A DNA stretch of 64,000 bases from Charina bottae (taxonomy: Eukaryota > Chordata > Lepidosauria > Squamata > Charinaidae), in assembly GCA_023362775.1 (NCBI GenBank), contig JALMGJ010000002.1, positions 54,716,914-54,780,913 of the forward strand, read 5' to 3'. The notes under the pieces are model-generated. The model made no database searches. It saw only the letters and a list, made by a program, of their open reading frames with translations, and was not told where the DNA came from. Positions 20,661 to 32,070 of this stretch are shown in pieces. The position numbers and the translations under genes were made by a program. Within the stretch, counting starts at the first letter, position 1; each line of letters opens with the position of its first letter.

Positions 20661-22392
20661 TACCCTGAGCTACAGATATTCTCTTCTATTGAAACGCAAG
20701 GTGGCCCCACCTTATTAGCAGGGACTGCAACCAGAAAACTGGAACTGGAAAACTGGAACTGGAACTTTCTCTGATGAAAAAGAACATGAGGACTTAGTTC
20801 AGTGTTCCATTTTAGCATTTCAAAATCTAGAATGAGAGATGACAGCTGATTAAATTGTGCATGTGTTTGTTTTAAAACAATTTAAAAAGCAAAGCCAATG
20901 GAAGCAAAAGAAAAGCATAGGTTTTACCAGCAGACTCCAGAGATCAGTTTATAGAAAGCAGTTTACCCATTTACAAGAACAGAGCTATAGTTAGAGTATG
21001 ATATTTCACATAATGTATACGTGCATGCAAATTAGATGTGTTTGATTATCCCCTGTGGCATTGTTTTCTCTTTGTAATTCTTCCAATCCTTCCTTTCTTT
21101 TTGAAAAACGCACCAGAACGTTAAGGTTAAGTTTATTCAACTTGCTGGGTCATTTGGTAGCTTCATCTCCAACATGTCTTCTCTCCTCACTCCGTTCCCA
21201 TGGCTGTGCCCACCAGTTACAAGCTTAAATTCCCTAACTAAATGGCCTCTTTGTTTCTTCCCAACTGATCTTTAGAAAATGATTAAAGCAAGTATGGGAA
21301 CTGAAGTCCCATCTGTCTGATGATGAATCAAAAGCTAATGTAAGTGACTCTTTAAACATGGAGCTAATTAAGAAATTTGTCCAAGAGCACAGCAGGATTA
21401 GCTTTGCCACAGTAGTAAGCAGGCAGCAATTGAGCTGGAGAGAAAGAACAAAGCAGGCTGGAAACCCAGTATCTATTGCAAGGCAGGGACCTAGAAAACA
21501 GAAAGGCTAATCAACATAATTCAACAAATATCTCAGTGCCACTAATGATTTGTGATTAATTCATAATCTGTTCCCACATCTTTCTCCTAACAATTAAAGA
21601 CACCATTGTATATGTCTATAGTATACTGGCCAGATCTTTAAAATGTGATACTACATGTAGGATTGTAGGCAGGATCTCTCGGTGATTTATGAAAGGGAGA
21701 AAGAAGCAGACAAGCACTGCAAATGTGCTTAAAATAGCAAAATGTTATTATTTGAAGACTAAATGATGTATTTCAAACGTTTTCTTGGTCAAAAGCAAGA
21801 AACATTTGAAGGTGGGGGCTAGGGGCAGGGGAGAGGCAATACAAGGTGAAAGAACAAAGGCCAGTGATGTATTTCAGAAAAACGTGTGGTTGCTTCTCTG
21901 AAGACTGACATCTGATAGGGCAGAATATCTGAAAGTATTAGAGCTGATATAGCCTCACTGGTTTATTTTTTCCAGATACAGGACACACTGAAGGAAAATA
22001 GAGATAAATATGCTGAAACTTCTGAAAGAGATACCTCTTAATATGGTTTGAAGCCTGATACTTGCCTGGTTTTAGAGATAGCTGCGAATAGGGAGAACAC
22101 TTTCTATGCCCTTTTGGGATACAGGGCAGAAAAAGCAGCAGCATTTTTAAGAAGCACTGAAGGCTTTTGAACATACACTTCTGATATGAATCTGATATTG
22201 TTAAAAGATATCTGAGGTACAGTATATATTTACATGTAACATTAAGAACGTTGTATTAATTTGTCAGGTACAATCTATTATTTATAGTAATTTTTTGTTT
22301 TTAAGGTTGTGGGGGATTTTTTTGGGGAGGGGGCCTTTTTATCTATTTTATTGGTAGAGATTTTGGAAATGTCCTGGGAATCTCAGCTTTCA
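20661..22392. other. Unannotated AT-rich sequence
   Basis: No gene, RNA or repeat family recognised in about 1.7 kb. Confidence 0.5.
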
Positions 22393-23744
22393 GTTTGTTT
22401 GTTTGTTTGTTTGTTTATTTATTTACTTACCGGGGATGGATTTTATTTCAGCGGAAGTATTAAAGAACAATGTCAAATTGTGGACCCCAATTTTAGCAAC
22501 ACTTTTTAGTTATATTGATAAAATGGGGAGAATTCCAGAGGATTGGGACCTGGCTATCATAGTACTGATTTTTAAAAAAGGGATGACAAATGATCCTGCC
22601 AATTATAGGCCTATTAGTCTCCTGAATATAATTAGCAAGCTCTACACTAGACATCTGCAAGAAAAACTCAAAGAATGGCTGGATCAGAGAAAGCTTATAG
22701 CGGATGAGCAGGCTGGCTTCAGAGAGGGCAAAGGAACCATTGAACAATGCCTGATTCTTCAACATCTGATTGAAAAATATCGTACCAACAAGATAACATC
22801 ATTGTATGCAGCCTATATAGACTTAAAGGCAGCTTTCGATTCTATATCTAGGCCTAAGCTGCGGGAGAAGTTGGAAGCTGCCTCAATAGATAGTAGACTT
22901 CTCTATTTAATTCGGGCCTTATACTCTGATACGGCCTTGAAGGTCAGATGCAATAGGTTTGGGTCCCTTTCCAAGCTGATTAAAGTACAAAAGGGGGTGA
23001 AACAGGGCTGTATTTTGGCCCCGTTACTTTTTATATTAATGATATGGTAAGATGTCTAAATCACCTGGACTTTCACCCTCCTAAAGTAGGGGACCGTAGT
23101 ATTGCCCTGCTGCTTTATGCAGACGATGCAGTCATACTTTCTAGGACACCTGTAGGTCTCAACAGAGCTTTGACAACTGTGGCCCAGTATTGTATTAATA
23201 ATCAGCTAGAAATAAATTATTGGAAAACAAAGATAATGACTTTTGCCAAAAGGTCGAAATTTCGTCCTTGGAATATAAATGGGCATAGAATAGAGCAAGT
23301 GATTAGCTTTAAATATCTAGTGGCGTCATGCACGCCACTGGATCTAGGAAACCTCACTTTGATTATGCAGCTGATTCTGGACAAAGATCAGCTAATGCCA
23401 TTTTAAAGTTTTTCTGGAGTAAAGGAGGGCATTATATACCGGCAGCTCTTAAACTCTTCCAGGCGAAGACATTAGCCCAGCTCCTTTATGGGTCCTGTGT
23501 TGGTGCTCTAAGTTCAAGTATTACATCCCTGGAAAGAGTGCAATCAGAATTTATTAGAGCAGTATTTCAAATGCCCAAATGTGTTCCAAACGCTTACCTT
23601 CGATTGGAAGCGGGCATGATAAAAGTTGAGGCAAGAGTGCGCCTAGCTTCCCTGAATCTTTGGCTGAAACAGAACAGACTTTAAGAACAGACCATCTTTT
23701 GGATTTTTATTTTTTATTTTTATAGTAGTTTTAAATGTATAGGT

Positions 23745-23845
23745 TTTATCTTTTAGATTGTGGTTGTAAACCGCCCAGAGTCTACCATGGTAGAGATGGG
23801 CGGGGATAAATCCAAATAATAAATAAATAAATAAATAAAACTCAA
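23745..23845 (+). mobile_element. CR1/L2-group LINE 3' tail, nested
   Basis: TGTAAACCGCCCAGAGTC ... GAGATGGGCGGGGATAAATC and an (AATA)n tail interrupt the LINE RT pseudogene, so this insertion is the later event. Confidence 0.8.
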
Positions 23846-24764
23846 GCATTATCCTCAAGGTTTAGCACCACTCATTTTCCAAGATTACTTCCAATCCTCT
23901 TGGTTAAAGGATATTGAATCTAGTCTCGCCAAGCTAGGATTTTCTACAGATTCAATTCTCAGGATGGATTATGAACAGGCAAAATTGGCCTTGAAGCAAA
24001 GGATAAAGGACATAGAGAGACAAACGGACTTAGAGAAGGCCCCTCATTTCCTATCATCAGAGTATAATAAATATATTGTTAATTCTGCTAATTACCTTAC
24101 TCAACTCTAAATCCCTAGCCATCGGAAAGCCTTTGCCCTAGCTCGTAGCCATGCACTCCCTTCCGCAGTCTTGGATGGTAGATATAAAAAAATCCCAATA
24201 GCTGCAAGGTGGTGCTCTTGTAATAATGGAGAGATAGAAACTACAGACCATGTGCTCCTCCGTTGTCCTTTTTATAAAGAGCTTAGGAGTAAATTAATAT
24301 TACCTTTGACCAAGAAATATCCTAGGCGGCAAGATATAGATTATATGCAAATGTTACTTATAGACAAAGATCCAACTGTTACGGTGCAAGTAGCCAAATT
24401 CTGTGCAACTGCTATAAAGATATGCCAGACTATGATAGGAAAAATGTAGTAATGTACTCCTTGTTATGATTTTAATAATTTTAAAAGGTTTATATATATA
24501 TCACATCATATTTTATATATGATATTTTACTTTTTATAAACAGTTATATCTGATAGAATATTAGTCATGACTAATATTAAGAGCATATTTAAATTTGATT
24601 AAGGGGCTCACCCACATTGTGATCTGAATGTATTTTAATTTTTAATTGGAACATGTAATTTAACTTATAATTTTAAAACTATTTTAAATCAGATGGTGCA
24701 TATTGTAAGGTTCAATGAGTATACCTTTGTAGAATTTTATCTTGTACTGGTCAGTGACCATAAT

Positions 24765-24810
24765 AAACTAGAATGAATGAATGAATGAATGAATGAATGA
24801 ATGAATGAAT
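24765..24810. repeat. (AATG)n tail of the LINE
   Basis: About ten AATG units directly follow the AATAAAC of the LINE 3' end. Confidence 0.93.
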
Positions 24811-25647
24811 TTATTTCTATAGTGACCTTTCATCTTCTCTTGTCTGCTTTGAAATAACTTCTATATTGCTCTTGCTGCCAAAGGAACTGTAAAATGTAGG
24901 CCACCCATTTCTAGATGACATGGAGTAAACAGTGAAAAAGCCAGAGTCCCATTATTCTTCCTTTCTGTTGGAAGTTGCAAAATCTAGAGCTTAGCAAGGT
25001 CTTTGCAAGATAAATGGATAAATCCATTTGATAATTATGCTTTTTAAGGAATGTCATGAAGAAACTTAAAGGTCAAAACCAGTTGCTTGGCTTGTGGTGG
25101 GATTGGAGCCTCGCATTAAAACCTAGCTTTGCAGGCAGCAGAGAGGAAGCTATGCACCTATAGCAAAGAGAATGTTAGTTAGGAGGTGGTGGGAAAGATC
25201 TTGCCAGAAACCCTGGTGAGTTGTTGCTAGTTAGAATAGATACAGTAATGCACCATCCATTAAAGTGCAGTTTCCATAGACGATACTCTTATAATTTTAT
25301 CTTCGTAAATAAGGGTGAGCAATCTGTGGCATTGGGTCTCTGAACTCTTTCATGTGGATTCCACAGACCCTTTGGACTATGATAGCTAAAAAACTAGCAG
25401 CACAGTTTCCCACCATTGTAGGGAGAAAAAAACAAAAATTTTAGCCTAAGTACTGTACAAAATAAAGGCAATACAGTCAAAATTCTAAAGCCTCCCTATC
25501 TTCCCCTACCAAAATTCCAAAAATACCTACAGGTATATCTAAATACTTACAAAAATACCTACAGAAAGATATAGATAAAAATTAAGGATTTACTCTTGTG
25601 ACCCTTTTTACCTATCGCTCTGCATGCTTTTTGTCTAAGAGATTGCT
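24811..25647. other. Unannotated sequence
   Basis: No gene or repeat family recognised. Confidence 0.45.
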
Positions 25648-25655
25648 ATCTAAGG

Positions 25656-25789
25656 CAGTGTTTCTCAACTGTGCCTACTTTAAGATGTCTGGACTTCAAC
25701 TTCCAGAATTCCCCAGCCAGCATGCTGGCTGGGGAATTCTGGGAGTTGAAGTCCAGACATCTTAAAGTAGCCACAGTTGAGAAATACTG
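25656..25789. mobile_element. Palindromic hAT-type MITE, family B
   Basis: The 134-bp hairpin begins CAGTGTTTCTCAACTGTGCC and ends AGTTGAGAAATACTG. The centre is CCAGCATGCTGG. A perfect 8-bp TSD, ATCTAAGG, lies at 25648-25655 and 25790-25797. Confidence 0.95.
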
Positions 25790-26124
25790 ATCTAAGGTAA
25801 CTTCCGTCCAAACACACATGTGCACAGGACATACTTTTTGACTTTTCTCCAAATAGGATGTAATTAAACCAGGTGCTAGGCTTTGCCTGTCCCTATAATG
25901 CATTTCCTGTAAATAAATCTTCCTTCTGTTACAGTTATAAAATCTGCTTCACTAATCATTGCTCAGGTCAGATTCCTGCTTTCAGGAATTCTCACATGCA
26001 CATACAGAGTGCTTCAGCCTCCAGAACCTTCCACCATGGCCCTCATTTCCTTAAATGTTAAGCATTATCTCTGCCTCCACAAAGTTGCCCATCCCTGCCT
26101 TCAAGACGCTATATATATATATGG

Positions 26125-26760
26125 AAGTGGCTGGATAGTGTAGTGCAGGGGTCCCCAACCTATGGGCCACAGCCCACAGCCGCGGGGCTCCTCCTGCAAA
26201 CCCCGCCCCCCAGTGTGCGCGATTACCCCGCCCCCGGTGTGCGCAATTGGCTCCCGCCTGCAAACCCCGTCCCCCGGTGCATGCAATTGGCTCCTGCCTG
26301 CAAACACCCCCCCCCCCCGGTCTGTGGAAAAATGTTCTTCCACGACCGGTCCCTGGTGCCAGAAAGGTTGGGGACCGCTGGTGTAGTGGTTAGAGTGCCA
26401 CCTTTGGAGTGGGAGACGGGGGTTCAAATCCCAACTGTACCTACCTGACCAGTAGGGGTCCTTGGGCAAAGACCACATAATGCTTCACCTGCCTACCTCA
26501 AATATGAGAGTGACACGAACTAAGACAGTCATTCCCAGTGGTAGTAGGGGCACTCAGGCATGTGACTCCCAAGTTGGGAGAGTGGCTCCAAAAGATCCCA
26601 GGAGCAACATCAGAGCTCTCTGTCCAGAAGATGCAGTGCTAGGAACAGCTAAGATACTGTGCAGAACCCTCAAACTCCCAGGCCTCTGGTAGAGGACCCG
26701 AGGTTGAGGAACACACATACCACCCATAGGGGTGAGAAGGGATTTTTTTTAAAAATATGT
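26125..26760 (+). mobile_element. tRNA-derived SINE-like element, split by a hAT-type element
   Basis: After the hAT-type insertion the sequence resumes GTGTAGTGGTTAGAGTGCCA and has GGGGTTCAAATCCCAAC, which resemble A and B boxes of a tRNA gene. About 300 further bases (GACCAGTAGGGGTCCTTGGG ... GGGTGAGAAGGGATTTTTT) fit a SINE body with a T-rich end. I cannot name the family. Confidence 0.6.
26146..26380. mobile_element. Non-autonomous hAT-type element, family A
   Basis: The 235-bp element begins CAGGGGTCCCCAACC and ends GGTTGGGGACCGCTG. A perfect 8-bp TSD, GTGTAGTG, lies at 26138-26145 and 26381-26388. Same family as 11311-11565. It landed in the tRNA-like head of a SINE. Confidence 0.96.
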
Positions 26761-27059
26761 AGCGACTGAGACCTTAAGGAAGTGTGGTAATACCTACGAA
26801 CATACCACTTTAGACAAATGGTGAAAGATAATTGAAATTAATGACCTCCATGTTTAAAACTCTCTTCCAACAAGAAATTAGCTTGCAAGGGAGGATAATG
26901 TAATTACTTTTCCTAGTGCTTATTGGGATTGTGATATGCCATTATCTCAGGAATCACAAACTCATACACCACGTGCGGATTAGATTTGAATCCGTCCCAT
27001 AACTTCTTTAAAAATAATCAAAATTTGTAACCACCCCTCCCCCCCAAAACCTATAGGGA
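26761..27059. other. Unannotated sequence
   Basis: Nothing recognised. Confidence 0.4.
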
Positions 27060-27130
27060 ATTATTTATTTATATTTCAAATTTCGTCACTGCCCATCTCA
27101 TTTAAAGAGTGACTCTGGGCGAATTAAGAA
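27060..27130 (-). mobile_element. CR1/L2-group LINE 3' tail, decayed
   Basis: TTATTTATTTATATTTCAAA then CACTGCCCATCTC and GTGACTCTGGGCG. Only the tail remains. Confidence 0.6.
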
Positions 27131-27224
27131 ATATAACTGTGGTGATGCAGCAAATTCTGGCATCGGGGTCAGACTTTAAAAATACTTAAACCAGAAGAGT
27201 CCAGATTATTCCAGGGCACAAACA

Positions 27225-27452
27225 TTTGAAAGATATCACACTATTTTCCTGGAGAAATATCACATATTTTAAATTATACCAATTATATAATAAAGTTGAG
27301 CAAGTAAAGCTAGACGTTTTGGCTGCAAAGCTATTTTCAAACAAAGATTGGACGGCCATTTGTCTGGGATGGTATGTGGATTCTTGCACTGGGCAGGGGG
27401 TTGGATTAGATGACCTCCATGGTCCCTTCTAAATCTATGATTCTAAATGAAT
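27225..27452 (+). mobile_element. CR1 LINE 3' end fragment
   Basis: AAACAAAGATTGGACGGCCA and GGGGGTTGGATTAGATGACC followed by AAATCTATGATTCTAA is the standard CR1 3' terminus on the plus strand. Confidence 0.8.
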
Positions 27453-27547
27453 TAAGGCAGAGGTAGGCAACTTTTTGGGACTGTGGGTATGTTTGAACAC
27501 ATGTGAATATATTCACAAAATGGCTGTCAAAGTATCATGACACCACA

Positions 27548-27876
27548 GGGGCATGGTGGCTCAGCGGTTAAGATGGCAGGCTTGTCGATCGGAAGGTCGG
27601 CGGTTCGAGGCCCTAGCCCCGTGTGACGGAGTGAGCTCCCACACTAGCCCCAGCTCTTGTCAACCTAGCAATTCAAAAGCATGCAAATGCAAGTAGATGA
27701 ATAGGTACCACTTCAGTGGGAAGGTAACAGCATTCCGTGCGCATCATGCGGCCACATGACCGTGGAAGTGTCTTCGGACAACGCTGGCTCTTTGGCTAAC
27801 AAACGGAGATGAGCACCGGCCCCTAGAGTCGGACACGACTGCACAAATGTGCGGGGGGAACCTCTACCTTTACCTA
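27548..27876 (+). mobile_element. Sauria SINE, full length
   Basis: The tRNA-like head (GGGGCATGGTGGCTCAGCGG, then CGGTTCGAGGCCC as B box) is followed by CAACCTAGCAATTCAAAAGC, GCCACATGACCGTGG and the tail GAGTCGGACACGACTGCAC ... CCTTTACCT. The flanks ATCATGACACCA and ACCATGACCAGT suggest an imperfect TSD. The stretch just before it (27462-27547) looks like the remains of another hAT-type element (GCAGAGGTAGGCAAC). Confidence 0.95.
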
Positions 27877-27879
27877 GTA

Positions 27880-30074
27880 CCATGACCAGTCACAAAATAG
27901 CCACTTACTAGAAAGCAAGCTCACCATGTAGGCTGTTTTTTACCATCCCAGTTAAACTTCTATGAAATCCAAAGTATTCCCACAAATAAATACAATACTA
28001 GTATCTGGTACTTTGCTTTGCAGTCATGCTAGATTACTATTCATTTAATTTTCATTAACATATTACTGGGGTGGATAGAAATCAGGTGGGCAGTAAGACT
28101 CTTGTGTGCCACATTGGGGCACTTTGGAGCCCCCAATCATTGTCTTTCCCTAAATTAAGGATGATTTTTGTCATCCTGGTTGCCTGTAGGATCCAAAGAC
28201 AACTGGGTTGAGATATCAGTACAAACTCTTAGAGGGAAAGAGTTAAGAAAAGGACTCTTCCCTTTCTCTATAACCTCTTTGTTGGAGGTTCCAGCAAATC
28301 AGCATGCCTCATTAGCATATGGGTGATTGCTCTAGGAGGCAAACACTGTGCTTCTAGAGGAAGCTGCTTGTTGCCTGTCCCACTTCCTCTTTCTCACTTT
28401 GCTTTCTTCCACTGGAGAAGAAGGACCACATGCCTGAGCTCCTTCCACGGAGAGGCCATGTGCTAGGCCTCAACTCAGGAGGCTTTCCCCCCCTTTTCTC
28501 CACACAGCCCTGGCAGCAACATAGGGCCAGGGGTCCACAAAGTTTAGGGACAAAGGAAGAACAAGAAGTCAAGTAAGAACTCTTTTTTTTAACCTATGTT
28601 GTCTAAGCGTGTAATTCTTTATGCTTGGGTGGGCTATGTGCTTAAGATCAATAACCTATATTTCTCTAACGTGCTCATTAATGCTATTAAGATAAAAACT
28701 CCTGTGTGCATATTTCTTTGCTGTTATATGCTCTGCTCCATTCAGTGGTACTAGCTGCCCACTAATGGTCTTTACTCTTCTCATTGTGTATGCACAATTC
28801 AATACTGTATGTGGGATTTTTTTTAATGAAAATGCATTTGTACCACAAAGTGACCAATATAGGCAAGCAAAGTTAGTTTGTGGTTATTTAGGGCTGCTGA
28901 GCCTGAAATTAGTAACTTCTGTCTTTGTTACTGGCTCTTGTTTACTGTTCTGGCCCTGCACACTCTTAATACATCCCTATTTCCATAGAAGGGGGGGTCA
29001 TGCATTTATTTCCTCTGTTTTCTCTTTATTGTAAAGTGTGGCATATGATTTTGCCATAAAGATTTGAAAAGTGAGAAAATAATTAGGGTCTCCTTTACTC
29101 GGTGATGGACAGAATTAACTAATTGCAGGTAATTAAAGGAACATCACTATTATTCGGAATGCAAAGCAATAATTAGCATGACAGAGTTGTAACTAGATAC
29201 TGCATAATGATATTGGTCATAAGATGGATATTGCTGGATAATACAGTCCTATGTAAATGCTGCATGGAAATTGTCTTTTAATTTCTCTTCCAGCTAATTG
29301 CTTAAGTAGAGTTAAAGGGCCCAAGACCAGAAGCAACCAAAGAGTAGATTAATCAAGAAATCCAGTCACTTGATGAGTTTAATAACCATGACCAAATAAT
29401 ATATCATTTGCACTGTAGAAATTCTACAGCTTTCTTTCCTGGGTTGCACTCTTTTGTCTCTATTCATTTAAAGAAGCTCTGGAGGAGAAACGATGAAGAC
29501 TTCACTCCCTCACAGATTAGAAGACCTTGTAAGGGAGGACTCTTACTGACTTAAATGGCATATTTAAAACTGCTAGAGGGTGGTTCACATTTATTATTAT
29601 AGACATTAGTAGTAACAGCTGAAAGACAACATTTATTATAATGACTGATTAGGGGAACTGAACTAGGCACTTCCCCATTTCAGAGTAAGCTTCCTGACTG
29701 AATTATAAAAAGGCAGCTTTATTTGAATCTGGGGGATGAGATGTTTATCCAGAATTAGAAGTCAATTTTTTATTTTACCAGTAAATCAACCCAGAATTGG
29801 CACCCAAATCAAAGTCACCACACCACTTGGGAGGAAGAATGTTCCTGATTAAGCTTCAAAACCAGTATTGCCCCACCTTTTGATTGTGTTTGGATTAAGT
29901 TAACTATAGTTTATGTAATCTATCTTGATCCATGTATAGATTGACCACTAGATTACAACAGGGAGATACAGAAAATTTAACTCATCATCTAATTTTGTAG
30001 CTGAGATCTGGTAGCCCTACACAATGTATTGCACAAGAAACAAGTAAGTGTAATATAGAGAGCCTCACTTAGTA
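27880..30074. other. Unannotated sequence
   Basis: About 2.2 kb without readable protein, RNA gene or clear repeat. Open frames of 72 and 89 residues at 28354-28572 and 28765-29034 have no recognisable domain or exon-like borders. Confidence 0.45.
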
Positions 30075-30215
30075 AATTTGAGCCAATCACTCTTTCTCAA
30101 GCTAATTTACTATATGGTTGCTGTTGTGAGGATAAAATAAAGAGAGATCCTCTTGTCAGCATCTTGGCTCCAGCAAAGGTGAGACATAAACATAGCAAAT
30201 AAATAATATCAACTA
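30075..30215 (+). mobile_element. Old tRNA/MIR-like SINE, 3' half
   Basis: CCAATCACTCTTTCTCAAGC, GTTGCTGTTGTGAGGATAAA and AACATAGCAAATAAATAA resemble the 3' half of MIR-like amniote SINEs. It is diverged and has no head. Confidence 0.45.
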
Positions 30216-30734
30216 ACAACATAAATTAAATTTACAATGCACAAGGCTGAAATGTGGTTGGTAAGTTTGTGGTTTGGAGTGTTGTGTGAAAGAGGCTATG
30301 GAATGTCTTGGATTCTGCTCAAAAAGCTGCTAGTTTTTGCACATTCCTCACTTCCTCACAGCTTTAATGGCTTAAAATTAGATTGCAAGCTCTTATATGG
30401 TGATTATATTTTGCAGGTGTGAAATAGACAAATACAAAATTAGATTGCGAGCTACTCTGTGGTGATATAACTGGCAATGATATTCCTATGATAAAGAAAT
30501 TCTCTCTAGTTCTTCCTTTTTCTATTGTAATATCAGGCTCATAAACAAACTCTTACTTTAAAACCTGACAAGATTAAGGAATCAGTACAGAACTGCATTT
30601 ATCTGTGGGCAACCTAAAATTTTAATTGTTGTATTAAATAATAACATTGCTTTATAACTAGTTTTGTACTCCAGTGTTTTTGTCTCTATTGTTCCAGTGC
30701 AGGAAGGCTATCTTCATAATTTGAGAAAATATTA
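30216..30734. other. Unannotated AT-rich sequence
   Basis: Nothing recognised. Confidence 0.45.
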
Positions 30735-31020
30735 CCTGTATGTCTATGAAGGTTCTCAGTCATCCAGGTGGAATTGTCTGTAGCTTGAATCATGTCAACT
30801 GGATTTCTATTTTCTCAGTGGAAACGTTTCGCTCCTTATCCAAGGAGCTTCTTCAGTCTGAGCAAAGTTGGTAAGGGAATCCTAAATATGTTCCTAGGTA
30901 GCTGTGTGACCTTACACCTGGGGCTAGGTCTCAGTGGAAACGTTTAGCTCCTTATCCAAGGAGCTTCTTCAGTCTGAGCAAAGTTGGTAAGGGAATCCTA
31001 AATATGTTTCTAGGTAGCAT
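30735..31020 (-). mobile_element. Penelope-like element 3' end, partly duplicated in tandem
   Basis: TCTATGAAGGTTCTCAGTCA, TCCAGGTGGAATTGTC, then CGTTTCGCTCCTTATCCAAG match the inverted copy at 54.4-54.7 kb. A segment of about 90 bases from TCTCAGTGGAAACG to CTAGGTAGC occurs twice, at 30813 and 30929, so it has been duplicated with a 116-base offset. No PLE coding sequence is present. Confidence 0.8.
30825..30856 (-). ncRNA. Hammerhead-ribozyme-like core in PLE end
   Basis: On the minus strand: CTGAAGA, then a hairpin in which GCTCCTT pairs with AAGGAGC around GGAT, then GAAACG. This fits the CUGANGA-stem II-GAAA core. Hammerhead motifs are known from PLE terminal repeats. The cleavage site and stem III were not verified. 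The duplicate at 30940-30972 has TAAA in place of GAAA and should be inactive. Confidence 0.6.
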
Positions 31021-31984
31021 CCCCAACAATAAAAAGACTGGTGTATTATTTTTATTTCTTATCTAGAATGGAAAATCCTGTAGGCAGGACAATATAGCTC
31101 CACCTATAGAACTGTGCAGTATGTATGAGCTCTCACTCTATATATTCATATATGCCACACTATATAGCATTAGTAGATAATGTGTGTATTCGTATTTTAT
31201 TTTGATATTTACCTTACCACCAAAAGCAGCCAATCAAGTAGAATGAGTAAGAGTTTATTCACAGTGTTGTGATATGATCCCTCCCCCCCAAGGTTGCTTC
31301 TTGATGCGATAGCGAAAAAGGATTTTACATTTGATCACTAGTCAGATAAACCTAACATTCAGGGGAATCTTCAGCTTAGTATAAAAAAATGTGTGCTCTC
31401 ATATGTGGATGGACATTTCCTGTATTGAGACTTTCTTTTAATCCATGATGTTTCTAAGAACCTGCCTAAGCACATAGTGGAATCTGACGTTTTGGCAGCC
31501 ATGACCTTTCATGGCAATTTAATCTTCCATTATTAAATTCAATAACCATCAGCCATGGTATAACTCAGGGAATCCAGTGACTAACCCAGATGGATCATTA
31601 AACATACCTTTGCAGCCAGTGCACCAAGAGCAACATTAATTTACCCTTGTTATGACTGACAGAGCTGCTTAGTCAGCAAGCACTGACCAAGGACCAGATT
31701 GGTTTATACAGCACTTCCACACGCTCGGCCAAATAAAAAATGGCGTTGATCAATGAACTCTAGGAAACATTCCTGAGACAGCCACTAGGTGGCAGCAGGA
31801 AGAGATGAGACTTAGGCAAATAGGTAGGCCTTTTTGTAACAAAGCCAGACCCTTATATTACAGGGCAGGAATGAAAGAAAACAGTTCTCTGCAATGTGGT
31901 TGGCTGGAATAAGAACTCTGGTTGAATCAATTTATACCATGTTTACTTGTATAAGTGTGGCATTGCTATATTCATGGAGAAAAA
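31021..31984. other. Unannotated sequence with a CTCF-like site
   Basis: No gene or repeat recognised apart from the motif at 31782-31798. Confidence 0.4.
31782..31798 (+). promoter_or_regulatory. CTCF-like binding motif
   Basis: CCACTAGGTGGCAGCAG matches the vertebrate CTCF core (CCASYAGRKGGCRS) at every position. It is not inside a recognised repeat. Occupancy cannot be known from sequence. Confidence 0.6.
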
Positions 31985-32031
31985 CTTTCTATGGGGTTGC
32001 TAAGAGTCAACACTGACTTGATGGCACATAG

Positions 32032-32068
<37 letters not shown>

Positions 32069-32070
32069 GT
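31985..32070. repeat. (AATC)n microsatellite with possible element tail
   Basis: GTTGCTAAGAGTCAACACTG and GATGGCACATAG precede about ten AATC units. Sequence of this kind precedes simple tails of SINE/LINE ends elsewhere, but the family is not assigned. Confidence 0.7.

Larger units (their letters stand above)
22394..24810 (+). pseudogene. LINE reverse-transcriptase pseudogene, 5'-truncated
   Basis: After a (GTTT)n/(TTTA)n run, three successive frames encode one RT protein. 22403-23050 covers IPEDWDLAIIVLIFKKG, NYRPISLLNIISKL, YAAYIDLKAAFDSI and GVKQGCILAPLLF. 23044-23406 contains the catalytic LLYADDAVIL. 23328-23684 covers HYIPAALKLFQAKTLAQLLYG. After a nested CR1 tail, 24171-24449 gives the C-terminal cysteine/histidine region (CSCNNGEIETTDHVLLRCPFY). 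Frame changes near 23040 and 23330 and a stop near 23684 disable it. The 3' end carries AATAAAC and an (AATG)n tail. The endonuclease is absent. I do not assign a clade. Confidence 0.9.

Noticed and set aside
27548..27620. tRNA-like sequence with A and B boxes
   Set aside because: It is the head of a Sauria SINE, followed by the full SINE body and BovB-like tail, not a functional tRNA gene.
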